Below, in pieces: positions 25,245-35,668 of a DNA stretch of 64,000 bases. The notes beneath the pieces are model-generated. The model was not told the DNA's origin and searched no databases. It worked only from the letters and a program-made list of their open reading frames with translations. Every line of letters starts with the position of its first letter. The stretch's first letter is position 1. Origin of the DNA: Stenogyne calaminthoides (taxonomy: Eukaryota; Streptophyta; Magnoliopsida; Lamiales; Lamiaceae); NCBI GenBank assembly GCA_037126765.1, contig JBBCBC010000009.1, positions 25,752,870-25,816,869 of the forward strand, read 5' to 3'. The position numbers and the translations under genes were made by a program.

Positions 25245-25484
25245 CAGAACTCAAGATATGATAATATCATAATTAATTAATGAAGAGTTAGACCATTGAG
25301 TTAAAATCCTATAATTATGAATTGAAATCTTTTAATTTACTCCTCAACAACATCCTGAAACTTATAAATGAATATAAAAAATGATATATATAATCCATAT
25401 CAGACTCAAAGTATGGTTTCTTTACCAGCTTCAAATAGCTCGCATTTTCTTTACGCATCTGACTTTGTATACCTTTTTAACGAA

Positions 25485-25584
25485 TGGCATCATAAGTCCA
25501 AACAGAAAAATCACAATGAATGTAGAACATATCATCTGAGTATCCACTTTCTTCCAGGGTCTGTATGGCAAGATCAAGTAGTTC
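25485..25584 (-). pseudogene. Captured exon, gene not recognised
   Basis: After a plausible acceptor (ATTGCAG at 25585-25591) the minus strand reads ELLDLAIQTLEESGYSDDMF and on to CDFSVWTYDAIR before a stop. It is acidic and amphipathic, like a helical domain of a real protein. A donor is not obvious (possibly at an ATT|GTGATT inside). It sits between the LPD and IST1-like fragments in the same orientation, so it is probably a fourth captured gene. Confidence 0.45.
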
Positions 25585-25966
25585 CTGCAATTTGGATTGT
25601 AATTGAAATTTTTCAAAATCATGATGCTAAATATGTCAGCAAAACATACTACATATGCACACATTAACATTGATGATTGCTGGTTTATCCTTTTATGGAA
25701 CCAGACTGTTTTTTAAATCTCAAGTTATCAGAGATGCAATCTTTTCAAACTCCATTCTGTAAGTACGACATGCATTTTAAAGTACATATATAAAGCATAA
25801 GCAAATAATATAATGCATTGACAATTAGCTGGAGCATTAGTAGCCATCAATGAAAGTCAATGGCTTACATCAAAATAGCATGCCAAGCTCATACCAACTT
25901 ATGGTATAAAAGAATATACAATTCATAATATTTTATGATCTGATTAAGGTAGAGCAGATTACGCAC

Positions 25967-26059
25967 CTGCATACGCAAAGCTTTCAAGTTATGGTCATCT
26001 TGAATTTCATGGATCCCACCACTTATTGCAAATAGAGCTTTTGAAGGAACACATCCGAG
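25967..26059 (-). pseudogene. LPD1: Captured exon of plastidial dihydrolipoyl dehydrogenase
   Basis: The 93-base exon (31 codons, no stop) is bounded by a TCGACAG acceptor and a CAG|GTGCGT donor. It begins LGCVPSKALFAISGGIHEIQ, matching the plastidial E3 subunit of pyruvate dehydrogenase, where the conserved string is RGCVPSKALLAVSGRM. It includes the second redox-active Cys of the CVNRGC disulfide. The first Cys, FAD and NAD domains and the dimer interface are missing. It is the captured fragment nearest the Helitron 5' end. Confidence 0.85.
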
Positions 26060-26395
26060 CTGTCGAAATAAAAGCAGGAATTATAATTTATTTTAAATTT
26101 CACAACAACGAAGAAAAATAAAAACACCCAAATGATCCAATCTACATGGCCTTCGAAGATCTATTCAGACTCATAAACACCAGGTTGATTGAAAATTCAA
26201 TCATCAAACTTCTTAAAGAAAGGAACTAATACTCAGTAGAAAATGCAGGTGATTACAATAAAATCTCAACCACCGCACTAATATCTAAATGAATATGAGA
26301 AAATTAATATATTGACATCAATCATGTAGCACCTATTCTTGTATGTACAATAAAAGTCTGAAATTCTAAAAAAGATTTGAATAATACGGACATTA

Positions 26396-26965
26396 TCATT
26401 CACTTAGGTGTTTCGACATTCAGATCGCCATCTCTTCTGCCGTCAAAGCTCCGCCGCGTATTTCCGTTGGAATTTCTGAGGCCGGCCCTTCTCCGGCTCT
26501 GCTTCAATTCCGATTTAGATCAGATAGGGGAACGCGGCCCCCTGAGCACGACCCTTTCTCCGGCTCCGCTTCAATCCGTTTCAGATCAGAATAGGTTTTC
26601 TTTGACAGAATAGGTTTTCTTTGACAGAATTCAGATCAGATAGGTTAGATCAGATGAATTAGATAGATAAGATTATTAGATCAAAATGGCTGCATAGAAG
26701 TTTTTGATATTTTTGATAAAAAATTAGATAGCCACGTTTTTGATAGATTAGATAGAAGATTAGATAGATTATTAGACAATAACAAAAACGGAAAAGGGGG
26801 GAACAAATCATATATGCCAAAAAAGAAAAATTCACTCCAACACTGAAGAATAGACTATGCGAGATAGTAAATAGCTTTTGCGATGGTGATGGCGAGCAGC
26901 GAAGGCGACGGCGACGGCGAGCGGCGAAGGCGATGACGAGCAGCGTTGGCGATGGCGAGCGGCGA
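26396..26965 (-). repeat. GC-rich leader and simple repeats of the Helitron
   Basis: 26400-26610 is markedly GC-richer than its surroundings ('ctccggctc' occurs twice) and may be a captured 5' exon or promoter. 26575-26640 has a tandem 'ataggttttctttgacaga' duplication. 26640-26770 holds GATTAGATA-type repeats and 26880-26965 an imperfect GGCGAC/GGCGAG repeat. Confidence 0.6.
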
Positions 26966-27154
26966 TGTTGATTTTTTTTAGTGAAATAGGGTTTATTGGG
27001 AGTAGAAAAATGAGGAAATATTTTTAGAGAGACGTGGCAGACACATCAGGGAAAAAAAATATGACGTGGATTCAACTCTAATTCTTATAATGACATGTAG
27101 ACCAAATCATCCCAAAGCTCAGCAGAAATAACTCTGAATTAGTATAAAGAGGGA

Positions 27155-28070
27155 TGCTTGTGCACAGCAGCGGGGGAATATTTTGGAGGCACGCAACAAA
27201 ATAGAAGGACACGACAATTCTTAATTGAAGGACACACACAGTTGTAATTTTGAGAGTCTTATTTAGTTAGCATCTTTATTTTAATTTAAGGGATTTTTAA
27301 ACTTGTATTTTAATATATTAATTGATTTAAGACGTTTACAATATTTATCTCAGGATTATTTATTTCATCTATTTTAACTTTCAACATACTTGAATATTTA
27401 ATTTGGATTGATCACCTAGGTAAAATTATTCTTATATGTCTGTTAGTTCATAAATTTGTAATCCGTAATTGTTGCAGATTTATGGCAATTGGTAGCAACT
27501 AGTATTTTGTTATGGTGATTTAAATTGGGTTCTTTCGAATCAAGCTTGCGTATTTGAGAATTTGTTTGTCCTTTATCCTAGAGTTTAATGCTTTTGGCTA
27601 TATTAAATTTAAATCGTGTCTATTTGACCGGTTAAAAAAAATGGTTGGAGAGCTTGTTTTGATTGAGTATAATTAAGAGATAATAAAAAGTGGCCAGGAG
27701 AATTTGTTGATTCTTGATGGACATTAATCATAGAGATAAATAGAGTAAAAAATCATTTGTCGATTAACAACATTAAAGTCGAAGAATGAATGAACTGTGA
27801 ATTGGAACGTCTTTTTATTGTTGATTTTTTTTATTTTATTAATTGTTAGTTTCTAAGTAGTAATTTATTGTTTTAAGTTTTAGTTATAGAATTCCAATCA
27901 ATTAAAACCCCATTTTAGGTATTCGTGTTTATGTGGAATTAATTAAATCTGATTAACATAATAATTATTACGTTCGCGTGGATGGGCCAAATTCTTTTTA
28001 ATTCTACTACGAGTTAGTAGGATATAATAAGTATTTATTTTTTTATGGCGCCTTATCGATTATTGTCACA
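27155..28070 (+). repeat. Probable Athila-like LTR remnant split by the Helitron
   Basis: Removing the Helitron joins a TATA-like 'attatataaac' (24041-24048) to the sequence at 27155, giving a promoter-leader layout. About 890 bases further on, 'tggcgcc' (28047-28053) matches the first bases of the tRNA-Asp primer site used by Athila elements, though the rest of the site is degenerate. Left border perhaps near 23820. No internal coding follows. An inference from layout more than from alignment. Confidence 0.3.
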
Positions 28071-28224
28071 TTAATTTGAAAATGCATCAAATTTTCTTCA
28101 ATCTTATATTTGAAGAAATTATATACTCACTCTCTGTCACGATGAGAATAAAAAATTAGCTTCACAATGAGAATTAAGTATATATTAAAAAGTTTGAATT
28201 TATTCTTAACAGTACATCATTATT

Positions 28225-28465
28225 TAATTAGTTGATAAACTTATTAACTATTTATCCCATATTGGTTATATTTTATAGCTAAAAATTATTTTTATCATAT
28301 AAAAAGGTGTTAGACATTAATTTGTAATTACATTAATTTTTTTCCATCTTCTTAAACAGTTGATGAACTTATTAGCTATTTATCCCACATTGATTATATA
28401 TCATAACTAAAAGTTATTTTTATCATATAAAAAGTCATTAGTACATTGATTTGTAATTGAGTCGG
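28225..28465. repeat. Two further copies of a dispersed AT-rich repeat
   Basis: 28250-28345 and 28375-28465 both read 'gatgaacttattagctatttatccca' (variants) then 'gctaaaa.ttatttttatcatataaaaa' and 'gacattaatttgtaatt'. They match the copies at 23180 and 23550 on the other side of the Helitron. Confidence 0.7.
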
Positions 28466-28679
28466 TCTTGAATGAAAATTTTCACCATGAAAATCCTTTA
28501 CAAATTTGGTAATTCTCACTACAAAATTTTCACTGTGAACCAATTCTTCTTCTCCTACGGTATTTAGGTTCATTATCTCTATGAACCTGTGTTTTATTAT
28601 AATGAATATAATCGGTAGGGAAATTGATCTTTTTTTGTATAGCTTTTATTTCGTTTTATCTTTGATAAATATTAACTTA

Positions 28680-28990
28680 CGATTTTTTATATTGGTCCTG
28701 TAATTTTACAAATTTTGACTTTTCGTCATGTCACCAACTATTGCAGGTAACAGGACTAAAAAGTCAAATTTTTCTAAGTTACATGACTAAAATCAAAATT
28801 CGTAAATTATGATCTTGGTCCTATAGCTTTACAAAATTCAACTTTTTAGTCATATCACCTGCTATTACAGGTAACTAGCCGGCTGACATGATGAAAATGT
28901 TAAATTTTGTAAAGTTACAGGACTAAGATAAAAAATTCGTAAATTAGTAGGACCAAGATCAAAATGAATTAAAGTTAAGGGACAAAAAAA
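28680..28990. repeat. Palindromic MITE-like repeat upstream of the DUF1664 gene
   Basis: Left arm 'ggtcctgtaattttacaaattttgac' is mirrored by the right arm (reverse complement 'agtcctgtaactttacaaaatttaac') near 28893-28945. A direct second copy of the left arm occurs at 28812-28872. No target duplication defined. Confidence 0.5.
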
Positions 28991-29457
28991 TGTATTTTCC
29001 CTAATGTGTATTTCATAATTTTTGTGGGTGTATTTTCTAATAATGCTGTGGGTGTGAATAACCGGACCCTCTATTAAACGCATAGCCCGAATATTCGTAC
29101 CAAAATCCAACCCTATTTTATTTCAGAAACACAGCCCAAGTGCCCAACCCAATAAGCTCTCATCTGCACTTGTTAAATTTATTTAACCCTACAGCCACTC
29201 CCTCTTGTTACCTCCAATACTAACACAGAGTTTCGTTTCGCTCAAGAATCAACTCGATTCAGATTCTTTCATCTCTCTCGAGAATTCATATTTCCAGACT
29301 GTTTTTAAACTTTTGGGAGCTCTTCACTATCCTCTTGCACTCTCGGATTATTTAGTTTCGTTTTTTGATCCCATAATTTGTGCGTGGAATAATTATTCAA
29401 TGTTTGATCGTTTTGTCAATTTCATTTGAGAATCTCGGTGTTACATCCCCAGTGCTG

Positions 29458-32400
29458 ATGGCGCTTTCCTCAACAAGCTCACGCTCATCATTGGTGCAGG
29501 TGGTGATTTCTTAATTGATGCAATTGTGTTCGAATTTTCTGAAGTTTTCATATTTTGTGTTTTTTACTGCTTGTTTTTGTATTTTTCTTCTATTCCTGTT
29601 TGTCGAGTTTGGTGGTGTTGCGGTTTTCCAATTTTTGTTGAATTTTAGAGTTTATTGTAAACCTGTTCTGGATTCTCTACCTGATGAAGTTAGCTAGGTT
29701 GAATGTATTGTTTACTATGTTTTTGTTTTTGTTATTAAGTGTGTGGTTAGTAAGATGAAGAGTTAAATTCATTCCTTTACGCGATTTATAGACTGGGTTT
29801 GTTGGGTCACTGGGATGAGGAGCTAATATTACCTAACCACAGAGGACAAAAAGAAAATGCTACTTATAAACTGTTTCTATATATTTAATCGTTATTCTTT
29901 AATTTGAGTTTGGGTGCAAATTTGATGCATTCAGTCATTATTCTACAGTTAAGATGCACATTGTTAGCATTGGTTATATACAGTCTTCGCGAGAATGTTT
30001 TTCTAAGGAAATTCAATATATGCAGGCCTTGTGGGGTCAGTTCTTGCTAAAGAGGGACGAGCATCTGGTGTTTCTGATTTTTTCTCCGGTGCGTTTAAGG
30101 TAATTTTGGTATTGGCAGTTGAACTTGTGGAGATCGTGGAGTGTAGTATTTTGACCAACCTAATGAAACTTCATCACTTTATTTCTTGGCAGATTGCCCT
30201 GAAGCAACTTAAACAAGATGATAAAACAACATCAAGTTCCAAACCTAGGAATGATTCTTTGATGCAACAGGTTTGGAGTTAATTTTCTCTATGATTACGT
30301 GCTTGCCTTTTTCTCTTGTCTAATTTAGAGGTCTTTCACTAATGGTATATTCAGTGTCATTTTTTTCTATGTTCTATCTTATTATGTTTTAGCTGTGCTC
30401 ATTTCGCAACTTTTCATACTTGTTTAGAGTTCACTCACCACTGCATACCATCTTTGATGGATATGGTATCTGTATGTTTTGCTTTCACACCATTTGCTGA
30501 GTCAAGGGTCAGATTGTTGTTCGCCATATGACTCTCAATGTTGTCTCTTAATTCTTAAAGTTTTCTTGAAGAGGAGAAAGTTTAAGACTAGTGTATTATG
30601 AGGTATTAACTACAAGGTTCTTGATTTATTCATGGGTCTAGTTTGATTAAAGTCAAGCTGATGAAAAGATAGAAGACATCTTCGGCATCAAGAAAACTTG
30701 CTGCAACATAATTTGGTGGTGATAGGTGCTTTCTTAGTAGAGTTAATAGTATTTTGAGTATCAATGTAGAACGTACTGTATAGTTGGCCATAGAGAAATA
30801 AATAGGATGTTATAATTGATAATAAATGTGAACTGATAGTTTCTGGCTCTCCTTCTCTTGGTCATACTTGCGATAAATTTTTGACATGCTTTGTCATAAT
30901 TACAACTCGCTGTGATTTGCCCTATTTTGGCCATGTTAGATTGGTCTATTAAAACTTATACAAATGCTGTTATAAAAAAACTGATTTAGTTTTGAATATT
31001 TTTATAGGTTAATAGCCTGCGAGAGGAGCTGCAATTCTTGGCATCAAACAGATCTGTTACTATTGTTACTGGAAATCGATCAGGTCACTTTAGCAATTTT
31101 TAGATTAAGCAACATATTTTTTCTTATCAACTGCGTGAAATTCCAAATGCATCATGCATTTCCTGGTTGGGCACTTCTTCTTTAGCACTGACATTTGGTG
31201 TATTTTTTCAATTTCACTTTTCTTCTTAATGAATTTTCTTACAGGCGACCGAATTATAATGGTACAGAGCAAGCAGTATATTTACTGTATGCTTGGATTT
31301 TTTCTAGTATTATATGCATCTTTTTCATGTAAGAGTCATCTCATGCTCAAAGATTTTATTAGAGACTGGTGCTTTGCTTTTAAGTGATATGGTAATCTGT
31401 GGCATCTCTTCTTCGTAACATTTGAAAGGGATCTCTCATTCCTTACATTTTTCTCTCTAAATGAAACTTTTTGTTTCCTATCAAAAAAAAAAAAAAAGAG
31501 TGATGTGCTTCTCATGTTTTGTTATTTTCTGGTTATTAAACTGGCTTGAATTCTGTATATATTACTTTGGTTAACAAAAGAAGAACTTCAGTTAGCATCT
31601 TCTCTTCAGATGCTAGATTTTCTTTAATATGGTGCAAGCCTGCTCTTCTGCTATTGTTATGTACTGTTCTAAAGCTAAATAAACGCATATATGGACTTGT
31701 TCAGATTCAATCCTCTATGCTGCTACTTTGGCTTTATATATGTTTGATGCCTCTCGATGCTCACCTTGATCTTATTATTGATTTGGGAAATAAATTATAT
31801 TGTACTATTGACTGACTGTATCTTCTCCTACTTTCTGCAGCTTCTGGAAAATATGGGCGTGGTTGTTATTGTTGTAGTTGTTGGATATGGCTACTTATGG
31901 TGGAAGGTAATGTTATATTTCTGGTTTCACACTCTGATAAACACTTCACGAATTTGTTTAGACCTAATTTTTTTCCCAAGTTGCTTAAAATTTTGCCCCC
32001 TTTTGTCTATATGCACTTTATGTTTGCTTTCTCATTATGTGTGTATTGATTCAATTTCAGAATATGTTTTGCTTTTAGGTGTTTAGAATTACCGTTTGAA
32101 TAAATTCCTGACTATAATGTAGAGTCAAGCTTAATGAGGCCACACTTTAGTATAGTGGAATGTTTATTTTAACTTAAAAATTACAAGATTGAAAAGTATC
32201 TCGGTTTACAAGACTTGACCTCATTAGGTAGATGAGTTTTGTTTTTCCAAGTAAACCTAGTAATCATTACATCTTTCATTTTAAAATATAGTATATTGTT
32301 AATCCAACTTTTTTTTTTTTTTTTTTTTTTGTTTTTTGTAAAAAAAAAAGGCTGATACAATTTTTAATACTTTGCTTGCAGGGTTGGAAACTTCCTGATA

Positions 32401-34683
32401 TGATGTTTGCAACAAGGCGTGGGTTAAATGATGCATGCACATCTGTAGCCAAACAGCTCGAGGGTGTTTACTCCTCAGTTTCGGTAAATTTTCAATTCTT
32501 GAGTTTAGTTTACTGTTCTAAATCTGGTATGCTATTGTTCCTTCAGGAGAGACCCAAATCTGGATTGTTATTGTTCCTTCAGGAGAGACCCACACATGAT
32601 TTAAAACTATAGATATTTGATTGTTTACATCTGTGTATTTTATAATGTTTCTTCATCATATGTTGTTCTGCAAATCCTCGCTTTTTATAAAATTTTCCTT
32701 TAAATTTTACAGGCCACTAAAAAACATTTATCGTCAAGAATGGACCGTGTAGATTGTAAAAATTGAGGTGTGCTGATAATACCTCGGCAACAAAAGTGGA
32801 GGTTAGGCAAAATAATTTGCTGATTATTGATTCAAATCTGCACCTTGTTTCCTGAAATCCTGTCAACTTACTGAGTGGTAATTTGTATAGGTTACTGAAT
32901 TACGAAGTGATGTGAAACTGATAGGTTCAGATGTCCAATCTGTTCACCATGTAGTCACGATCTCTGGTGATTATTCCCTTGCCTCACTACTTTATTCAGT
33001 TTCTTTTTGAATCTTACTCTACCTTTATGCCTCGTTTGGTTTCAAGTATTGGATAATCAGTGATTATGAATACCGAAATGTGCAACACAGTACCACTTTG
33101 TACAAACTTCGTTTGGTTACAAAATAATGAAATCAATTTTTAGGTGATTACATATCAATTTCTTGTTTGGTGTTATGTATTAAGATCAGTACATAAAATT
33201 TATTGACTATTTTTTAAGCAGATTAAAATCAGTACAAAATTTGTTTTGAAATAAAGGTGAGTTTGTGATTTCAAAATTTGGGGAGCAGACCAAGATTGCG
33301 GATACCAGCTCCATGTGGTTTCCATAATAACCACCACAAAAGGGTATACACAAACCGTGTATACCCTGCTCCAAGGATAATCCATAAAGAGAACCAAACA
33401 CAATATTAGAGGATATTAGTCATCAATAACATGCTAATATGAAACCAAGCGAGGCCTTACAGTACTAATATATGGTTTATTGTGGATCTGAAATTAACCT
33501 TTTTCATGCCACAGGAAACTAAAATTAGCAGGATAGAAGGAAAACAGGTATCACAATAGCTCCCAGTATCATATTCCTGAGCTGAGTGCAGTTATTAGCA
33601 CTTCTTTATAATGATGGTATTGTAATGTTTTTTCATCTTTGTAGAATGATATAAACCATGGAGTGGGGAATTTGCTTAATTTCGTGGACAATCTTGGTAG
33701 TACCCGCAGCCGTAGCCCAGAGCAAATTGAGGCAAGAGTTATATCCCGTGCTCTCTTGACTCCTGTTATTTTTAAATAATTCTCCTAACTAATGTAATGA
33801 ACTATGTAGGGATCTGCATCAAGTTCTTCCCGGCCTGCTCTTGAAATGCCAAAAAGTATCTCCGTCCGCGGGTAATAATATCTCGTAATTTAGTTTCTAA
33901 ATGCCTATGAAATCTCTCTTGCATTCCGACTGTTTTTTAGTTTTAGTGGGAGCGTACTAGCTGTGCACTCAAATCATATTACTTCTTTTTTTGCTCTCAG
34001 ACTATCTCTTTACCTGCCAACACTTCATCAGAGCCACCTTCACCTTCTACTGCTAATGGATCCCTGAAGAAAAAATGCTGTATTCCCACCTCTCAGTTCT
34101 ACACAGAGTGAAGTAGCTGATTCAGGGGCTCAAGGTAAAAGACTTGGAAAAAATACCATGGAGAAAAGAGTGACACTTGGTTGCACCATTGGTGTACTTA
34201 ATTCTGTTCAATGAAAAAAAAAACTAATACTACCATTTACAAATACAATTGAGTTACACAGTGCAGTTGGTTCATTGACGTATTTGCCTAGAAGAAAAAA
34301 AAAATTGGCCAAGACTATTGACTCCCGGTGTTTGCTCAATTCACCTGTATGTGATTGTACTAATTGCTAAAAGTGTTATACATATGGGTGTATTGAGCAA
34401 AAAGTCGAATGTGAATAACAAAAATAATCCTATACTAAAAATATAAATGAAAGATGCGTCTCAACAAGACATAATGGCATAAAGGCTTAGTTTTTTTATG
34501 CTTTTGAGTAACAGTATTGCTGTGTTTCTATAGGCTCTTTATGGAACTTCGGATGTTGCTGGAGGGTCAGGCCTAAATAGCCCTTGGAGTTCAAACAGGA
34601 CTGAGGAAACGAACATGGAGAGTTCGGTTAATGGTTTATTCAGGTTTTTTCGAAGTCTAAGTGCTGTGCAGCCTACCAAGTAG
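29458..34683 (+). CDS. DUF1664 membrane-anchored protein (about 13 exons, indels)
   Basis: Plant DUF1664 family, about 350 residues, function not known. Exons: 29458-29499, 30026-30099, 30193-30270, 31008-31083, 31841-31906, 32382-32483, 32713-32801, 32891-32966, 33515-33547, 33645-33731, 33810-33871, 34001-34134, 34534-34683. In order: a hydrophobic N-terminus (KLTLIIGAGLVGSVLAKEG across exons 1-2), a Val-rich membrane segment ending GYGYLWWK, GWKLPDMMFATRR, then a coiled-coil-like half (VTELRSDVKLIGSD, ETKISRIEGKQ, SPEQIE) and a Ser-rich tail. Single-base indels break frame just after the ATG and in exons 5, 7, 8 and 12, several in G or A homopolymers. The intron after exon 10 uses GC-AG. 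Bases 29160-29457 look like promoter and leader. Confidence 0.8.
33028..33456. mobile_element. Tourist-like MITE (PIF/Harbinger) in a DUF1664 intron
   Basis: Ends TGCCTCGTTTGGTTTCA and, reverse complement of right, GGCCTCGCTTGGTTTCA, flanked by TTA at 33025-33027 and 33457-33459. 429 bp, inside the intron after exon 8. Different subfamily from the WRKY-intron MITE. Confidence 0.8.
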
Positions 34684-34931
34684 CAGTATGTTGTAGATTG
34701 TGAACACAGCAACTATTTAGTATTTAGGATATAATTCCTGCACAGGCATTGCCTGCTATATATATGGTTACCAAAATTTTGTAGATCCGGCATTTATTTC
34801 GCAAACTAGCTCTTGAAATGCTTGCCGAAATTGTGTCCTAAATAATTGCTACAGTTTTTTTTTTTACCATGCAGCTACATTGGAAACTAGTAGAAAAGTT
34901 TATATAAAAGAAAAATCACGTTCATTTGAGG

Positions 34932-34935
<4 letters not shown>

Positions 34936-34963
<28 letters not shown>

Positions 34964-35090
34964 TTTATTATTGTTATTATTGTTATTGTTATTGTTATTA
35001 TTATTATTATTGTTATTGTTATTATTGTTATTGTTATTGTTATTGTTATTGTTATTTTTATTGTTATTTTTATTATTATTGTTATTGTTA

Positions 35091-35149
<59 letters not shown>

Positions 35150-35151
35150 GC
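34936..35151. repeat. (TTA/TTG)n compound microsatellite
   Basis: About 215 bases of continuous TTATTG-type triplets with scattered TTT, just past the DUF1664 stop. Its open frames of poly-Leu or poly-Ile are not genes. Confidence 0.97.
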
Positions 35152-35249
35152 AGTTTATTGAGTTGAGCTATCTTCTCTCAGAACAGTTTGGTGAGTTGAG
35201 TTATCTTCTCTCAGAAATTGGTTAACAAGCATCCATCGTTCTGTATTTG

Positions 35250-35668
35250 CATAATGAGAGAAGCGAAAATTCGAGTTGCATTCTGTTGCACCTAAAGTTG
35301 AAGTAATGGAGTAAAAGACTATTGACGAGAAGGTGGACAAGATTGCTTTCAATGCAACTTTGAACATGTGTTTAGCTCAAGATGACATATATGAAGAAGA
35401 CAAGGTTGTTGCAGTCAAGGTTAGGCTTTATGAGATGTGTGAAGTACCTGTAAGAAAGAAAACTGTCAGAAGACTTTTTGTAAGATCAGATTAGGAAGAT
35501 TTCATACATGTACTTGTAATGCTCATACTATATCAATGAAATGTTCTATTTTTACATTCTTAAGACAAAAATCTATTTGTCTTCGATTTACTGTTTTTCT
35601 CTCTTCTACTATTACTTGTTCAACATGCTTTCTAGTTAATGTTTTGGTTCCATAAAAAAAAGGAAAAA
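35250..35668 (+). mobile_element. Internal 3' remnant and PPT of SIRE-like Copia family A
   Basis: Matches 38965-39378: shared strings include 'gtggacaagattgc', 'ttaagacaaaaatct', 'ttcaacatgctttct' and 'taatgttttggttccat'. It ends in an A/G-rich polypurine tract directly before the LTR at 35669. The rest of this upstream element copy is missing. Confidence 0.7.

Larger units (their letters stand above)
24050..27154 (-). mobile_element. Non-autonomous Helitron carrying captured gene fragments
   Basis: Read on the minus strand, the 5' end is TCCCTCTTTATACTAATTC (starting at 27154, host A before it). The 3' end is a perfect 7-bp hairpin (24061-24077, 3-base loop) followed by TTCTACA and CTAG (24053-24050). 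The flanking host bases are A (24049) and T (27155), the canonical AT target. Length is 3105 bp. No Rep/helicase is present, so it needs transposition proteins in trans. It contains exon-like fragments of several unrelated genes with splice sites, all on the minus strand, in the order LPD, an unknown exon, IST1-like, TIP1. A possible further exon ending at a CAG|GTAAAT donor lies near 24500-24580. Confidence 0.85.

Noticed and set aside
34880..35225. Open frames encoding poly-Ile/Val or poly-Leu of 93-99 residues
   Set aside because: Pure products of the TTR microsatellite.
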